Shown here piece after piece: positions 44,776-56,941 of a stretch of DNA of 64,000 nt. The first letter of the stretch is position 1, and every line of letters starts with the position of its first letter. Source of the DNA: Sebastes aleutianus (Eukaryota; Chordata; Actinopteri; Perciformes; Sebastidae); assembly GCA_916700875.1 (NCBI GenBank), contig CAKAKS010000022.1, positions 10,717,013 to 10,781,012 of the forward strand. The letters run 5' to 3'. The notes under the pieces are model-generated. The model made no database searches. It saw only the letters and a program-made list of their open reading frames with translations, and was not told where the DNA came from. Both the position numbers and the translations under genes were made by a program.

Positions 44776-47700
44776 ATGGAGTCTATGCTGAACAAGCTAA
44801 AAAGCACCGTCACCAAGGTGACGGCGGATGTCACCAGCGCTGTCATGGGCAACCCGGTGACACGGGAGTTTGAGGTTGGACGACATATTGCCAGCGGGGG
44901 TCCTGGCTTGTGCTGGAGGATCTACAATGGAACCAAGAAGTCCACCAAACAGGTGCGTGTGTTAGGTGTTAATATCCTCCCCCTGACCAGACCAGCTCCA
45001 ATTCATTCAAAGTTTTATATTTAAATGTCTTAGTGTTGTCACAATACCAACATTTTTACCTTGATACGATACCCTGCCTAAATATCTCGATACAGATACT
45101 GAAACGATACCACGGCAAAACCTAAAACATCAGGAAAAGTGATGGAATAATAGATGACAGAACATGAAACTTAAAGTTCTTTATTATTGTAAAAAGTTAT
45201 TAATTCAAAAATCTACATAGTATACAGTATTCTTATGTCCCCTATACTTCAGTTTATGTGATTTCTTTGATGGTAAACTTTATATTCACTACCAGATATC
45301 ACTCATTAAACAGCGTTTAATAAGCTTTTTTGTAAAACAGCGCCCCTGCCATTGAATCAGTAACAGTTCAGGCAGAGAGTGGTACCACTATCGGTATTAC
45401 GATACCTTTCTAGTATCGGTATACCGTGCAACACCAATAGACATTTGATTATGTTTGTGCTGTTGTTGAAGTCAACAAGGACATTCCACACCAGGAGTAG
45501 CCGTGGGACTTGATAAAGCTAATTTCAGTGCCTTGTTGTTTGTCTTTGATCCCTCCAGGAAGTAGCAGTGTTTGTGTTTGATAAGAAGATGATTGATAAG
45601 TATCAGAAATTTGAGAAGGACCAAATCGTTGATTCGCTGAAAAAAGGGGTGCAACAGCTGACCAGACTGCGTCACCCGCGTCTCCTGACTGTGCAGCATC
45701 CTCTGGAAGAGTCACGGTGATTAACACGCACACACACAAACACTTATATCATGGACAAATTGAATGAGTTGCAGCTCAAAGAGGGGCTTGACATTCGAGG
45801 GGAAAGTTGCATAACAAATGTATTTCTCTGCCTGTCTTTGTGCATATGTGAGTAGAAGCTTGTCATGATCAAAAGACTCTGTAGACTGCTACCTGAATAA
45901 TTTATAGCCCCCTAAGATAAGATAAGGTAAGGTTGAGGCAGTCTTGTGCTTACTTTCTGTTTACCACTTTGTCTTTCTTAAACTTTCACCCAGGGCAGCT
46001 CTAAATTCAAAAGACTTCTCCGTTTCTGCCTTTGCTCATGTTGCCATTTGTCTTCAAGAATAACTCAACATTTAAAAAAGCAGTTGTTTCAATTCAAATG
46101 ATGCTGATGTTATTTCTGCCCCTCAGAGACTGCTTGGCGTTCTGTACAGAGCCGGTGTTTGCCAGTCTGTCCAACGTGCTGGGACAGTGGGAGAACCTGC
46201 CTAGCCCCGTGCCCAGCGACATCAAGGAGTACAAACTCTATGATGTGGAGACCAAGTATGGCTTGCTACAGGTGAGAGTGCAGTAGAGGTTAGCTTGCTC
46301 AATGTTTTGGCTGCAGCTAAGGTTATTATTTTGTATTTCTTTTTTTCCTTGTAAATCATCAGCCTCTCCATCCGGCAGATTTATACTGAAACATTTTTGA
46401 AAGAGAACTTGCCAGTTTGTTATTATGAGTCCACTAAATCTTAGTTGTCCGGCAGGTTTTAGCATCATGTAATCTACATCTAGAAGTCCAATACGCATTC
46501 ATATGCTGTTACTCCTCAAAGCCAGTTGAACCAGCTCTGACATTTTATTGACCAAACAACTAATTGACTAATCGAGAAAATAATCGACAGATTAATCAAC
46601 AATGAAAATAATTGTTAGTTTCAGTTCTAGACGTCATAATCCTAAAAAGAAATATAAAAAAATCCTTGAACAAAATCCTCAATTTGAATAAAGTGATTCA
46701 TCAGACTAAATTAGTTAGTCTTTTTTTTATTAAATCAACTTTCTTTAATGAATATAACTCGTCAGTTTCGTTAACAAGTTTCATTAACCTTTATTAAAGG
46801 TGCTATACAAATAAAGTTTTAAAGTTTTGATTGATTCCTGACAAAGCTGACATTTTCCTATCCCTTCAGATCTCGGAGGGTCTGTCCTTTCTCCACAGTG
46901 GGGTGAAAATGGTCCACGGCAACTTGTCTCCAGAGAACATCATCCTCAACAAGAGCGGAGCCTGGAAGATCATGGGCTTCGACTTCAGCATCTCCTCCAC
47001 CAACCCCTCAGATACCGAGGTGTGTTAGAAGACCGTCTGTCTCGCTGCCTTCAAAATGATCTCCCAACAAAAAACGTCTTGCAGTGTTGTCACATCTTTA
47101 TATTCTCACGTTCTCTCATCCTCTTCAGCTTAAGTACACGTGTAAAGAGTGGGAGCCCAACCTCCCTCCGCTCTGCCTCCCCAACCCTGAGTACCTCGCC
47201 CCCGAGTACATCCTGTCCGTCAGCTGTGACGCCGCCTCCGACATGTACTCGCTGGGCGTGGTCATGCACGCCGTCTTCAATGAGGGCAAGCCTGTTTTCA
47301 AAGTCAACAAGCACGACATATTTAAGAGCTTCAGCAGGCAACTGGATCAGGTGGGTGGAGGCGTGCCACATGTGACAGCATGACGAATGACTGGACAGAC
47401 AAAGGATCATAAATATTTCAGAAAATTGTACTTTGCCATGCAGTTATTTTTTTTCCCCCCAATGCTTGTTTTCTTTTCCTTTTCTCACGCTCTTCTCTCT
47501 GGCAACCGCAGTTGTCAGCTCAGATTTGTGTCATTGTCCAGCTCATAGTGCAGGCGGATATCTTGTCCAGATTTGATTTGAGTAGTAAAACGGAAACATG
47601 CTTGAAATAATCCTAATGATTGTGACTGGACGCACTCCAGGACCAGCTGCTCCAAGCTAATCTGGACTTGAGCTGCAGCGCATTTTTAGTTGTCTGCTGC

Positions 47701-50700
47701 AATGACTTGATATTTAAGAAGAGAGTGTTACTATTACCAATCAATGACTCGTTTCATCCTCCTCTTCTCTGTCCTGTTCCATTCTCGCCATGTCTCTCAA
47801 TTGTAGCTGAGCAGCATCAGTCCAGCAGTGTTGAACAAGATCCCAGAGGAGGTTCGGGAACATGTCAAAATGCTGCTCAGCGTCACACCCAACGTCCGAC
47901 CGGATGCAGACCAGATGACCAAGGTTCGCATTGTCACGACGTGTGCAAAGACTCAAACAATAGCGTGTTTTCATAGTATGTGCTTATGTTTTTGTAATAT
48001 CTGACTTTTCTTTGGGGACAAATTTCTTTCTTTCTGTTTTTGTGTAAAATTCAGATTCCGTTTTTTGACGACGTGGGCGCTGTGACCCTGCAGTACTTTG
48101 ACTCCCTCTTCCAGAGGGACAACCTGCAGAAGTCCCAGTTCTACAAAGGCCTCCCCAAAGTCCTGCCCAAACTACCAAAGGTAATCGCTCGTACATTTAG
48201 TTTATGAATTGTGTGTATCGGGTACAAAGGGTGAGCTAAACAGTCAAAATATGAGAGAAGTATGGATATTTTTCCGATTTCTTTACTGTACAGATACCAG
48301 AAGTTGAGGTTCATTTGATGGTATACAGGAGTAGGAATCACCATAGGGCCCACAATATGATATTATCATAATATCTAAATCGCGATTTTAAACATTTTGC
48401 GATATGCTGAGTATTGCGATAAGATATATTGCGATTTATTACCTTTTTTTCAACTGAAAATTATGCAGTTTCTCAACATCTGTTTTATCTAATAAGATAC
48501 AGTTTTCACTGTGTTCATCTCAGAGTTTTCATTCACATATCTTGAGGTCAGAGGTCAAGGGACCCCTTTGAAAATGGCCGTGCTGGTTTTTCCTCGCCAA
48601 AATTTAGCGAAACTTTGGAGCATTATTCAGCTAACATGATGTGGTTGGTACCAATTGATTCCTTAGGTTTTCTAGTTTCATATGATACCATATAATTCAC
48701 TCTAGCTTTTAGACTGAACCCGCTACAACCTCTGAAAGACAGAATAGCGGCCGTTAGATTAGAGGTTAATAGTTTATATAATGAAAGATCAATACTTGAC
48801 ATCCGTGTATTGATACAATATTACCACGCAAAATATTGCGATACTACGATCGATATTTTTCCTCCACCCCTAATGAACATACAGAATTACAGTTTGAATG
48901 CTCTTTTGTGACTTCTTCTCTGCTCTTCTTCTTTCTCAGAGAGTGGTGGTGTATCGAATCTTGCCGGCCCTGACCTCTGAGTTTGTCAACCCGGACATGG
49001 TTCCCTTTGTGCTGCCCAACGTGCTGCTGATCGCAGAGGAGTGCACCAAGGAGGAGTACGTTCGCCTCATCATGCCGGACCTCACGCCTGTTTTCAAGCA
49101 GCAAGAGCCCATTCAGGTGGACACACATACAGTATTCTTAAGCACGTCTGAAACAAAGCTGGTTGTTATAACAGTATCACTATTGTTGTCTAAGCACGTG
49201 TGAAACTCAGACAAAGTGTGATTTTCCTTCTTTAAATCTTTGCATGATATTTTCTCCCTTTTGGCATTTGTGTGTATGAGATTTGAAAGTGAGATCAATC
49301 AGTTAAATATAACGAGCATGCATCTGTTTGGGTTTGGTCTGCCACTTCATCAAGACTTGTCTTTCTCTGTATTTTTCTTCCCATGCTTCTTCTTCAGGCT
49401 AGTAATATGGTGAGTGGTCTCTGCTGTGAATACGCTTCGGTCACATCAGCTAGTTTGAGTGTTGTGTTGTTTGTAGTACTAAAAGCTTACACTAAATCCA
49501 CTGAGAGCACCGTCTCTGTTAACTTCCACTTACTACTTTATGTAGAAAGTAGCATTGAGCTTTTGACTCTTGTTTTCCTAACTGGGACCCTGTGCTGTGC
49601 AGATCCTGCTGATATTCCTGCAGAAGATGGACCTACTGTTGACTAAGACGCCCCCAGAGGAGATTAAGAACAGCGTGCTGCCTATGGTCCACAGAGCTCT
49701 GGAAGCTCCTTCTGTACAGATCCAGGTACAGTGGGGGGACATGGGGCTGCTTATTAGCGGTTGGGGGAAAAATTCGATTCACGTAAGAATCAAGATTCAC
49801 AACTTCCAAAAATCAACTTTTAAAACCTTGTTTTTTTTTTCGATAAAAAATATATTCCTACTGATGCACAGTAATCCTACACACCAAGTCAAAGTTGTGT
49901 CAAGCGTTATTGTGTGATTTGTTAAAAAATCACACAAAATATCAGTTTTACAGTGTTATTTTCTGCACAACTTATTCTTGAAATTGGCAAGTTTCTGAGA
50001 AATAAAAAAGGCAGCTAGCCCAAGCATACTAATTTTATTTATGCAAATGGCAGCATTTTTATTTATTTTGTATTTAAATTGAACTTGTTATTCTTAAAGT
50101 CCCTGAGAATTGAGAAATACTAAAAACTTTTTAATAAAAAAAGTTTAGAATGAATAAATGTTACCTTTTGTCTTAGGTGTGCCTTTGTGCATTTACATTA
50201 TTGCAATCAGTTGATGTAACTTTTTCAACTATATAAAAACTCCATCATCTTATACACACTTTACTCTGCTTTTATGCCATAATTTAAAAAATTAGTACCC
50301 CTATGTACTCAATATAGAATCCATTTTGAATCAGGAATCGTTTTGAATTGAATCATGACCGCAAGAATCAAACTCAAATCGTGAGATACCAAAAGATTCA
50401 AACCCCTACTGCTTAGTATTTTAGGTGTTGTTGACATGAAATTAACAGTCAGTTGTAAACCACCAGATCAATTGCCAATGGTGGCAAAATTGTCTAGGGG
50501 TTATCATCCTCAAATAGGTCATGAGTGACGGAGCTACTGTTTAGTTGATCTTTGAAAAGGCCAGATGCTGTATCAACATATTTTATGCCAGTTAGAGATT
50601 TCTGGTTGCTTTGTACTTCTAACAGATAGTGTCTAAAGCAACAAACATTGTGAAAATAGTTGCCTCATTGATGTATATTTTTTTGTGCATTTCACTTGGA

Positions 50701-53273
50701 AACCTTGCACTCAGTGCTACCAGTTAAAACGAATGCCCTTGGCATCATAAAAACGTCCAGTTTCATAACATCTTATCTGTGTCCGAGCAGGAGCTGTGCC
50801 TGAACATCATCCCGACGTTTGCCAACCTGATTGACTACCCGTCCATGAAGAACGCGCTCATCCCTCGAATCAAATCAGCCTGCCTACAGACCTCTTCACT
50901 CGCTGTGAGTCTCCATCATTTTCTGCTCTCAGCTTGTACCGCTGCCTTTTGCTTGAATCATATTTTTTTTCTCCTGCTTTTGCCCTTATCCTTCTCTAAG
51001 AATCTGTCTATGCATGCATCTTCTTTTTTGTTACTGTGTAGGTACGAGTGAACTCTCTGGTGTGTCTGGGGAAGATTTTGGAGTATCTCGACAAGTGGTA
51101 CGTCATTGATGAGATCCTGCCCTTCCTACAACAGATCCCCTCCAGAGAACCAGCAGTACTCATGGGCATTCTAGGTATTAAATAATCAGGTCACACTCTA
51201 CTTCCTACTTGTGTTATTGAAACCCTTTAATGACTGGTTATTGGACTTTTCCTACTCCTCGCTTTAGGAATCTATAAGTGCACCTTCAGCCACAAGAAGT
51301 TGGGCATCCCCAAAGAGCACCTTGCCACCAAGATCCTTCCTCACCTGGTCTCTCTTAGTATAGACAACAACCTCAACCTTAACCAGGTACTACACGAAAC
51401 GCACACATGCATACTTGTGATTCTTATTGTTTTACTTTCCCTCTTATCTAATATTATCTGATATGTTTCAGTTTAACTCGTTCATGGCGGTGATACGGGA
51501 CATGCTGACTCGCATGGAGAACGAACACAAGACCAAGTTGGAGCAGCTGCACATCATGCAGGAGCAGCAGAGGTGATCCGTCTCAATTATTCTCTCTGAT
51601 GAAATATGAAATGGTTATACATATTAATTAGATAGATCGTCTATGGTGATGGATCTGACTTAAAAAGCAATTAGCATTTTGATACTGGCCACATGGATAT
51701 GATAATGGCATGACTAACCAGGCTTGTATAAATGCCTCTATTCAAATTCCTTTCGCTTTCTGATTCGTGTCTCTTCTAACAGGAGTATAAACATCACAAA
51801 CCCAGGGAGCCAATCAGAGAAGACTAAGAGCCCACCTGGCAGTGGCAACCAGGTAACAGATCAGAGAACATGGGTATATTTTTACAGTACTGTGTGAAAG
51901 AAAATATAATTATTTTTCCGTTTAAAGTTCCTGAAAAAGCCTGGAAATGTTATGTCTTACCCTCTATGTGCTGCAGTGATTCCATTTTCTATCTTTCAGA
52001 TTGATGATATCTTTGGCAGCTCAGGGGTTAATGGAAAAGAGAATGGATCATCATCAGCAGCAGCAGCAGCAGCCCCACAGCCTAATAGAGTATGGGAACA
52101 ATGTCATACCTCATTTACACAAATCTTCACCGTTTGTCCATTTAGCACGTAGACCAATTTGTTCACGGTCTCTCTTCCTTTGCGCTTCCCTAGATGTCTC
52201 TGACTCTGGAGGAGAAGCAGCGATTGGCTAAGGAGCAGGAGCAGGCAGCCAAACTGAGGAACCAGCAGCCGTTGGCGCCGCAGAGCATCAAACCAGCCAA
52301 CGCCACCAACGCAAAGGTAATGCCTGAAAACGTCTGTGTGCACAAACACACGGAAAATCCACATTCACATTTTCCACATTGACAACTATGCACACCAGTG
52401 CGGTGCAAATTATCTATCAAATGAATTACTCCACACAACAAAAACCTATCCAGAGAGAGAATGTCGGAAGGGGCTAACGTTAACTACACAATACATAAAC
52501 TAATCGGACCCCCAAATTTGATGTGGCAATCATTCATAAGAACCCACAAAATCAGTTTTTATACATTTCTATGTACATTTTTCAGACGAGAATCCATGCT
52601 TGGTGTGAAACGTCTTTAAATCTTACATTTAACATTGCAGACTAAGGATCTGACAAGCAGCCTGCTCAACAGCATGACAACCCTAAACAGCATGTCGTTG
52701 GCCAACGCAGCGCGACCAGCCCCAGTGCAGGGCGCCACCATGTCTGCCTTCCCCTCCTCCAGCCCCATGGTGGGCTCCATGGGCGCCCCGGTCTCCAACG
52801 GCTTCAACTCACCCATGGGCTTCCAGACGGGAGGCATGGGGATGGGCATGCGGCCCGCAGGCCCCGGCCTCTACGGCGGCATGGCCACCACCACCAGCAC
52901 CCCAAACTTCGGAGCCCTCACGCAGACTCAAGGACACATCGGGCAGACGAATAAAGCCCCCGACTTGTCGGCCTTGGACAGTCTTTTTACACCCAACCAG
53001 CCCAAAGTCACCCTCAACCAAATGGGTCCAAAGGCGACGCCCGGCGCCAACAGCCCTTGGCTCAATCAATACGGCGCAGCCCAGAACGCTCAGACTCAGA
53101 TGCAGGGTGCACCGGTGGCGATGGGAGGAGCGCCCAGCGGCTTCGGGATGCAAGCGAACCCTTTTTTCAACCCGCAGAACTTTTCTCAACCTGCTGCTGC
53201 ACCTAGCATGAACCAAAGTGGAATTAAACATAGCGCATCTGTCAACAATGATCTGAAAGACTTATTCGGCTAA
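44776..53273 (+). CDS. scyl2: SCY1-like pseudokinase 2 (CVAK104)
   Basis: Component of clathrin-coated vesicles acting in endosome/TGN traffic. Eighteen coding exons: 44776-44952, 45559-45716, 46127-46271, 46870-47019, 47129-47350, 47807-47923, 48055-48180, 48940-49116, 49398-49409, 49603-49725, 50791-50904, 51042-51174, 51268-51386, 51472-51572, 51783-51852, 52000-52089, 52194-52316, 52641-53273; they give 929 residues, the length I recall for human SCYL2. The kinase-like domain (about 30-327) is degenerate: the VAIK lysine position is F64, HRD is HGN (176-178) and DFG is GFD (196-198). HEAT-type helices follow to about 680. The tail is disordered and Met/Gly/Pro-rich, with an alanine run near 665 and the C-terminal NDLKDLFG, consistent with clathrin/adaptor binding. 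The HEAT-like and clathrin roles are known for the family. Exon 9 is only 12 nt. Confidence 0.95.
45033..45434. mobile_element. TIR-type nonautonomous element
   Basis: The ends GTGTTGTCACAATACC and GGTATACCGTGCAACAC are imperfect inverted repeats. CGATAC words are frequent inside. It is in a scyl2 intron. Confidence 0.55.
48340..48872. repeat. Dispersed repeat rich in GCGATAT words
   Basis: Contains AATCGCGATTTTAAAC, TATTGCGATAAGATATATTG and GGTCAAGGGACCCCTTTGAA, phrases I know as recurrent in fish genomes. It ends near CGATCGATATTTTTCCTCC. It is in a scyl2 intron. Boundaries are approximate. Confidence 0.45.
49755..50408. mobile_element. hAT-like nonautonomous element
   Basis: The flanks CTGCTTAT (49747-49754) and CTGCTTAG (50409-50416) match at seven of eight positions. 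The ends are short imperfect inverted repeats (TAGCGGTTGGGG and AAACCCCTA). It is in a scyl2 intron and has no frame. Confidence 0.6.
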
Positions 53274-56200
53274 ATTAAAAAAAAAAAAAAAAAAAGTTCA
53301 AGTATATTCTTTTAATAACTTTGGACAGAAGAGCCTTGAATTCTCACAGAACAAGACGCTGATTGAATGTGACTATTTCAAAAACCTCTCAAAAGGTGTG
53401 TATTTTGAATACAACCTGGTATAAATTTGAACTCTCACTCACATTCAGCTGGTAAATTAACCTTTCACCTGAATTTCTACTTGACCAGAAGGACAAAAGG
53501 TTGGGGCGCGCGGGGAACTACTTCTTCTATGCTGTGTTCTTTAAATGCTGGGGGTTTCCTACTGTTTTGTACTTGACATTCTCGGGCGTCCAAACGTCGT
53601 GGGTTGAGATTTAATCCCAACTCAGATTTATTCAGGAAGGCTTTGTGTTCATCTCATGAATGATTGAGTGGATGGTGTGGATTTCACTTCCCTGAACACG
53701 TTGCATCAGAAAACACCCCCTCAAAAATTGGCAGAAAAAAAAAAGAAGGAAGGCTTCACATCTGCTCAATTTCAGGCTTCCGTGTCTTTATTGCCTCTCC
53801 AGACTATTTTAGGATTCGCTGCATGTCTGAAGTGAGCAGAGAGTTGGCTTAAAAACAAACAAACAAAATGTCTGAGCCCAGTGGTCGGTAGCTTGAAGTG
53901 TAGCACTGACGAGTCTGCAGTCACTGATCTGCATCCAGGAGGCTCCTCCGTGGAGACGATGTGAACGGGGGTGTAGAAAATTGACGGTTCAGACGGGGGG
54001 GGAAGTATCCCCACTGCAGTCCGTCTCCATGGTTTCCATGCATCACCAGAAACCTCCATTTGTGAACACAAACTGGACTCAGTCTAGTCTCATTCTTTTA
54101 TCATCAGGTTCCAATGCTTGCTTTTTTTTGCGTTACTTAAAGGACCAATATATAATATACTTTCTATCAGTCACACGGGAGGAGCGGACGGGCCAAGGCT
54201 CCAATGTTTTGAATTTGGACTGCCGTTACCCGTTTTAAAACGCTAGACGTCAGTGCTACATAACGCTCCTTTTAATTTGACATCGAAGCAAGCATGTTGA
54301 AAAGGGAAGGGTTAGTTTAGTCTGGTTGTTGACGACCATATCACCTCCTTTTGGTAACAAAAACAAATTCTGTAAATGCAGTATGAATGATTCATCTGTG
54401 TCTTATAGTGGAATAGGGATGTGGAGTAGCTATTACAGCAGTGCCCTTTTAAACAAGATGCTAAAGGCGACAAACAAGGACCACATGCACTGCTTAGGCT
54501 GTCGTGCCTTACATGGGTACACGAGTAGGACTAGACACACTCATCTGTTACTCAAGTATTAATATGTTTTTTTCTTTTAATCAGCTCTCCGGCTTTGTTG
54601 CATGTTACTGAACTTGACCACAAAAGATCTATAATTAGATTTTTTTTAGCATATAACGATTCCATTTTATTCACACATCCAGCGGGATTTGCTCTGATTT
54701 TAAGGGTCTCAAAATCCTCCTGCGCACCATTTCTGTTGACCAATTTGTACAATGATGGAGATTATCACTATATATTTCGATTTCAGCACTTTTCAGCTGT
54801 CCGAGGGACTTGTGCTGGTGACATATTATTATTATTATTATTATTATTATGAAGAAGTGTAAATATATAGCTATTTAAAGATGGCTTGCTCTGTGAGGGC
54901 CTTGGCATTTTGATGTCCGCGTGATAATGGTTAAGAGGCCTTAGATGAGTCGTGTGCAATAATCCTTATTGGTTGTTAAGGGTGCACATCGATTGGCTCT
55001 AGCAGCCGTCGATGCGTCCTTACCTTCATCTCCACCGACCTACAATACACATGGGTCTGTCAGATTTTCTAAACAGCTGTGTACTCATTCTAAATCTTAC
55101 ATTTTTTGAAGATGATTACACCATTTTAGGGTTTTTAGATGCACCTCGGTCACACTGTGTTTCCGCTGACAATGATTGTTGTAACGTCTGTTATTGGATC
55201 AACTTTAGTTTTTGTGTAATAATAATGCCACCGACACACGGTGAGCTCTCTCCAGCTGCATGGCAGTGTTACTCGCTAGTGAATTTGACTCTTCAGGGTT
55301 CTGTTCATGTCCCCATTTTTTGTCACACAAGACTACGAAATGTTTCCGCAATTGGAGCTTTTTTTCATCCGTAGAGTGCAGTTTTGACTTCATCTCAAAG
55401 TGGATGTGATCTGTGAAGCGTGCGTCACATATCCCGGCAGAACCCCAAAGCAGAAAAAACTAAAGCTTATTCTTCTACAAGATTGTTTGTATACCACTGC
55501 TGTCAATATATGTGAAGTGTGGCCCCTTGTTTTATGTGTTGAAGGTGCTGGTCTCTGAGGTGGTTCAATGAAAATCTGTACATATAAAGGAAAGTACACA
55601 ATCGTAATACTCTCAAAGGGTGGTCGTTATTTGTGTGATGGCTTTATAAAGATCAGACAGTGGGGTGTATGCAACTTTAATTTAGAAAAAGTGCACTGAT
55701 TACATGGCAGTATTAATGAACATTTAAGATTTCCATGTTTAAATGAAACTTCAAAGTTAACTTGCCTTTGGTTTTAGGTTAAGAGAGGTATCTTGTCAAA
55801 AGGTAAACATCACATTCTTTTTAAAAAGTGCTCCAATTACAAGGCAGTATTTATGAAGCATTAACATTTTAAGATGCACAAAAAATAGGCAGTTATATGA
55901 AACATTGGTAAACACCCGTTTGGTTTTAGTTTAAAAGAGGTGTCGAGTGTGTTTCCCCATCAATTTGTGCTTTCCCTTACCTTAAAAAAAGTACTACTGC
56001 TATAATAACACTGTCGGACAAGTGATGGACAGTTTAAAACAAAAAGGATTAAAATTGATGCAGCAGAACCAGAGATGTCGTCTTTTTTTTTTATTCCATG
56101 CACTCTTCTCTGTCAAAACCTAGTGCCTACATTACCCACAATGCAACTCGACTGCTGACAATTTGGTCTGAGATTTGGGTGTGTTCAAGGCTAATTGAAA

Positions 56201-56941
56201 GAGGCTGGGACACGGTCTTGAGCTATGGGGTATGACACGTGCAGTGCAACTGGAGCTGCGGTCATACGTTGCTATTGGCTCAATTCCGGCGAATGCAGAC
56301 CAGATTTTTCTGCGCATGCATTGTACGCCAATGATACGACGCATGGCATCTCCTGTTTGGACCCTCCTTCGGTGTGTTATGCTGGTAGCGGCTAATGTAG
56401 CCTCGAGCCGCTAGCCTGAATCAGAGATGAGCAGTGGACTACAGAGGTTTGGCAAGCTCAATTCTTTCTAACTCCGCACCCCTAGATTTTTTATTTTCAA
56501 TTTCAAACTTGTAGTCTCCAACCGACACTGACTCATGTGACATCACTTGAGGCAATTTATCAAATTTCAGTTCCCTCTGGAGCCACAAAAGGCCTTACAC
56601 AAATGTTTTCACACATGAAATAGTACTCCTCAAGACCTGTAACCGACTGTGATGTGTAAAATCGGTGGAGTTGCCCTTTAATCTCCACTCAACCTTACGC
56701 TATTAATTTATGATGCCTAACTTTAAACGAACCCAAACCCTAAATCCAACCATGGACTGGAAAACACACTTTGGCACAAAAGGTATAGTATAATCATCCT
56801 ATTAGCAAATAGACGAGGCAGCTTGTTGAAAAACAGTATTAAATCATTCCAATATGAGAGAACCTGAGGCAGGCAGTGAGGTAACTATGAGGATCAACAT
56901 CAAGTTAACCTCGGACCTCCAAATCTGTTGTCGTCCCACAG
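53274..56941. other. 3' UTRs between convergent scyl2 and WWE genes
   Basis: An A-run follows the scyl2 stop at once. I see no further coding exon. An (ATT)n tract lies at about 54826-54850. The region must hold both convergent 3' UTRs; on the minus strand a possible AATAAA for the WWE gene lies near 56090 (TTTATT in plus orientation). Confidence 0.5.

Noticed and set aside
52809..53231. 140-codon minus frame over the scyl2 last exon
   Set aside because: Antisense shadow of the GC-rich scyl2 C-terminal coding exon.
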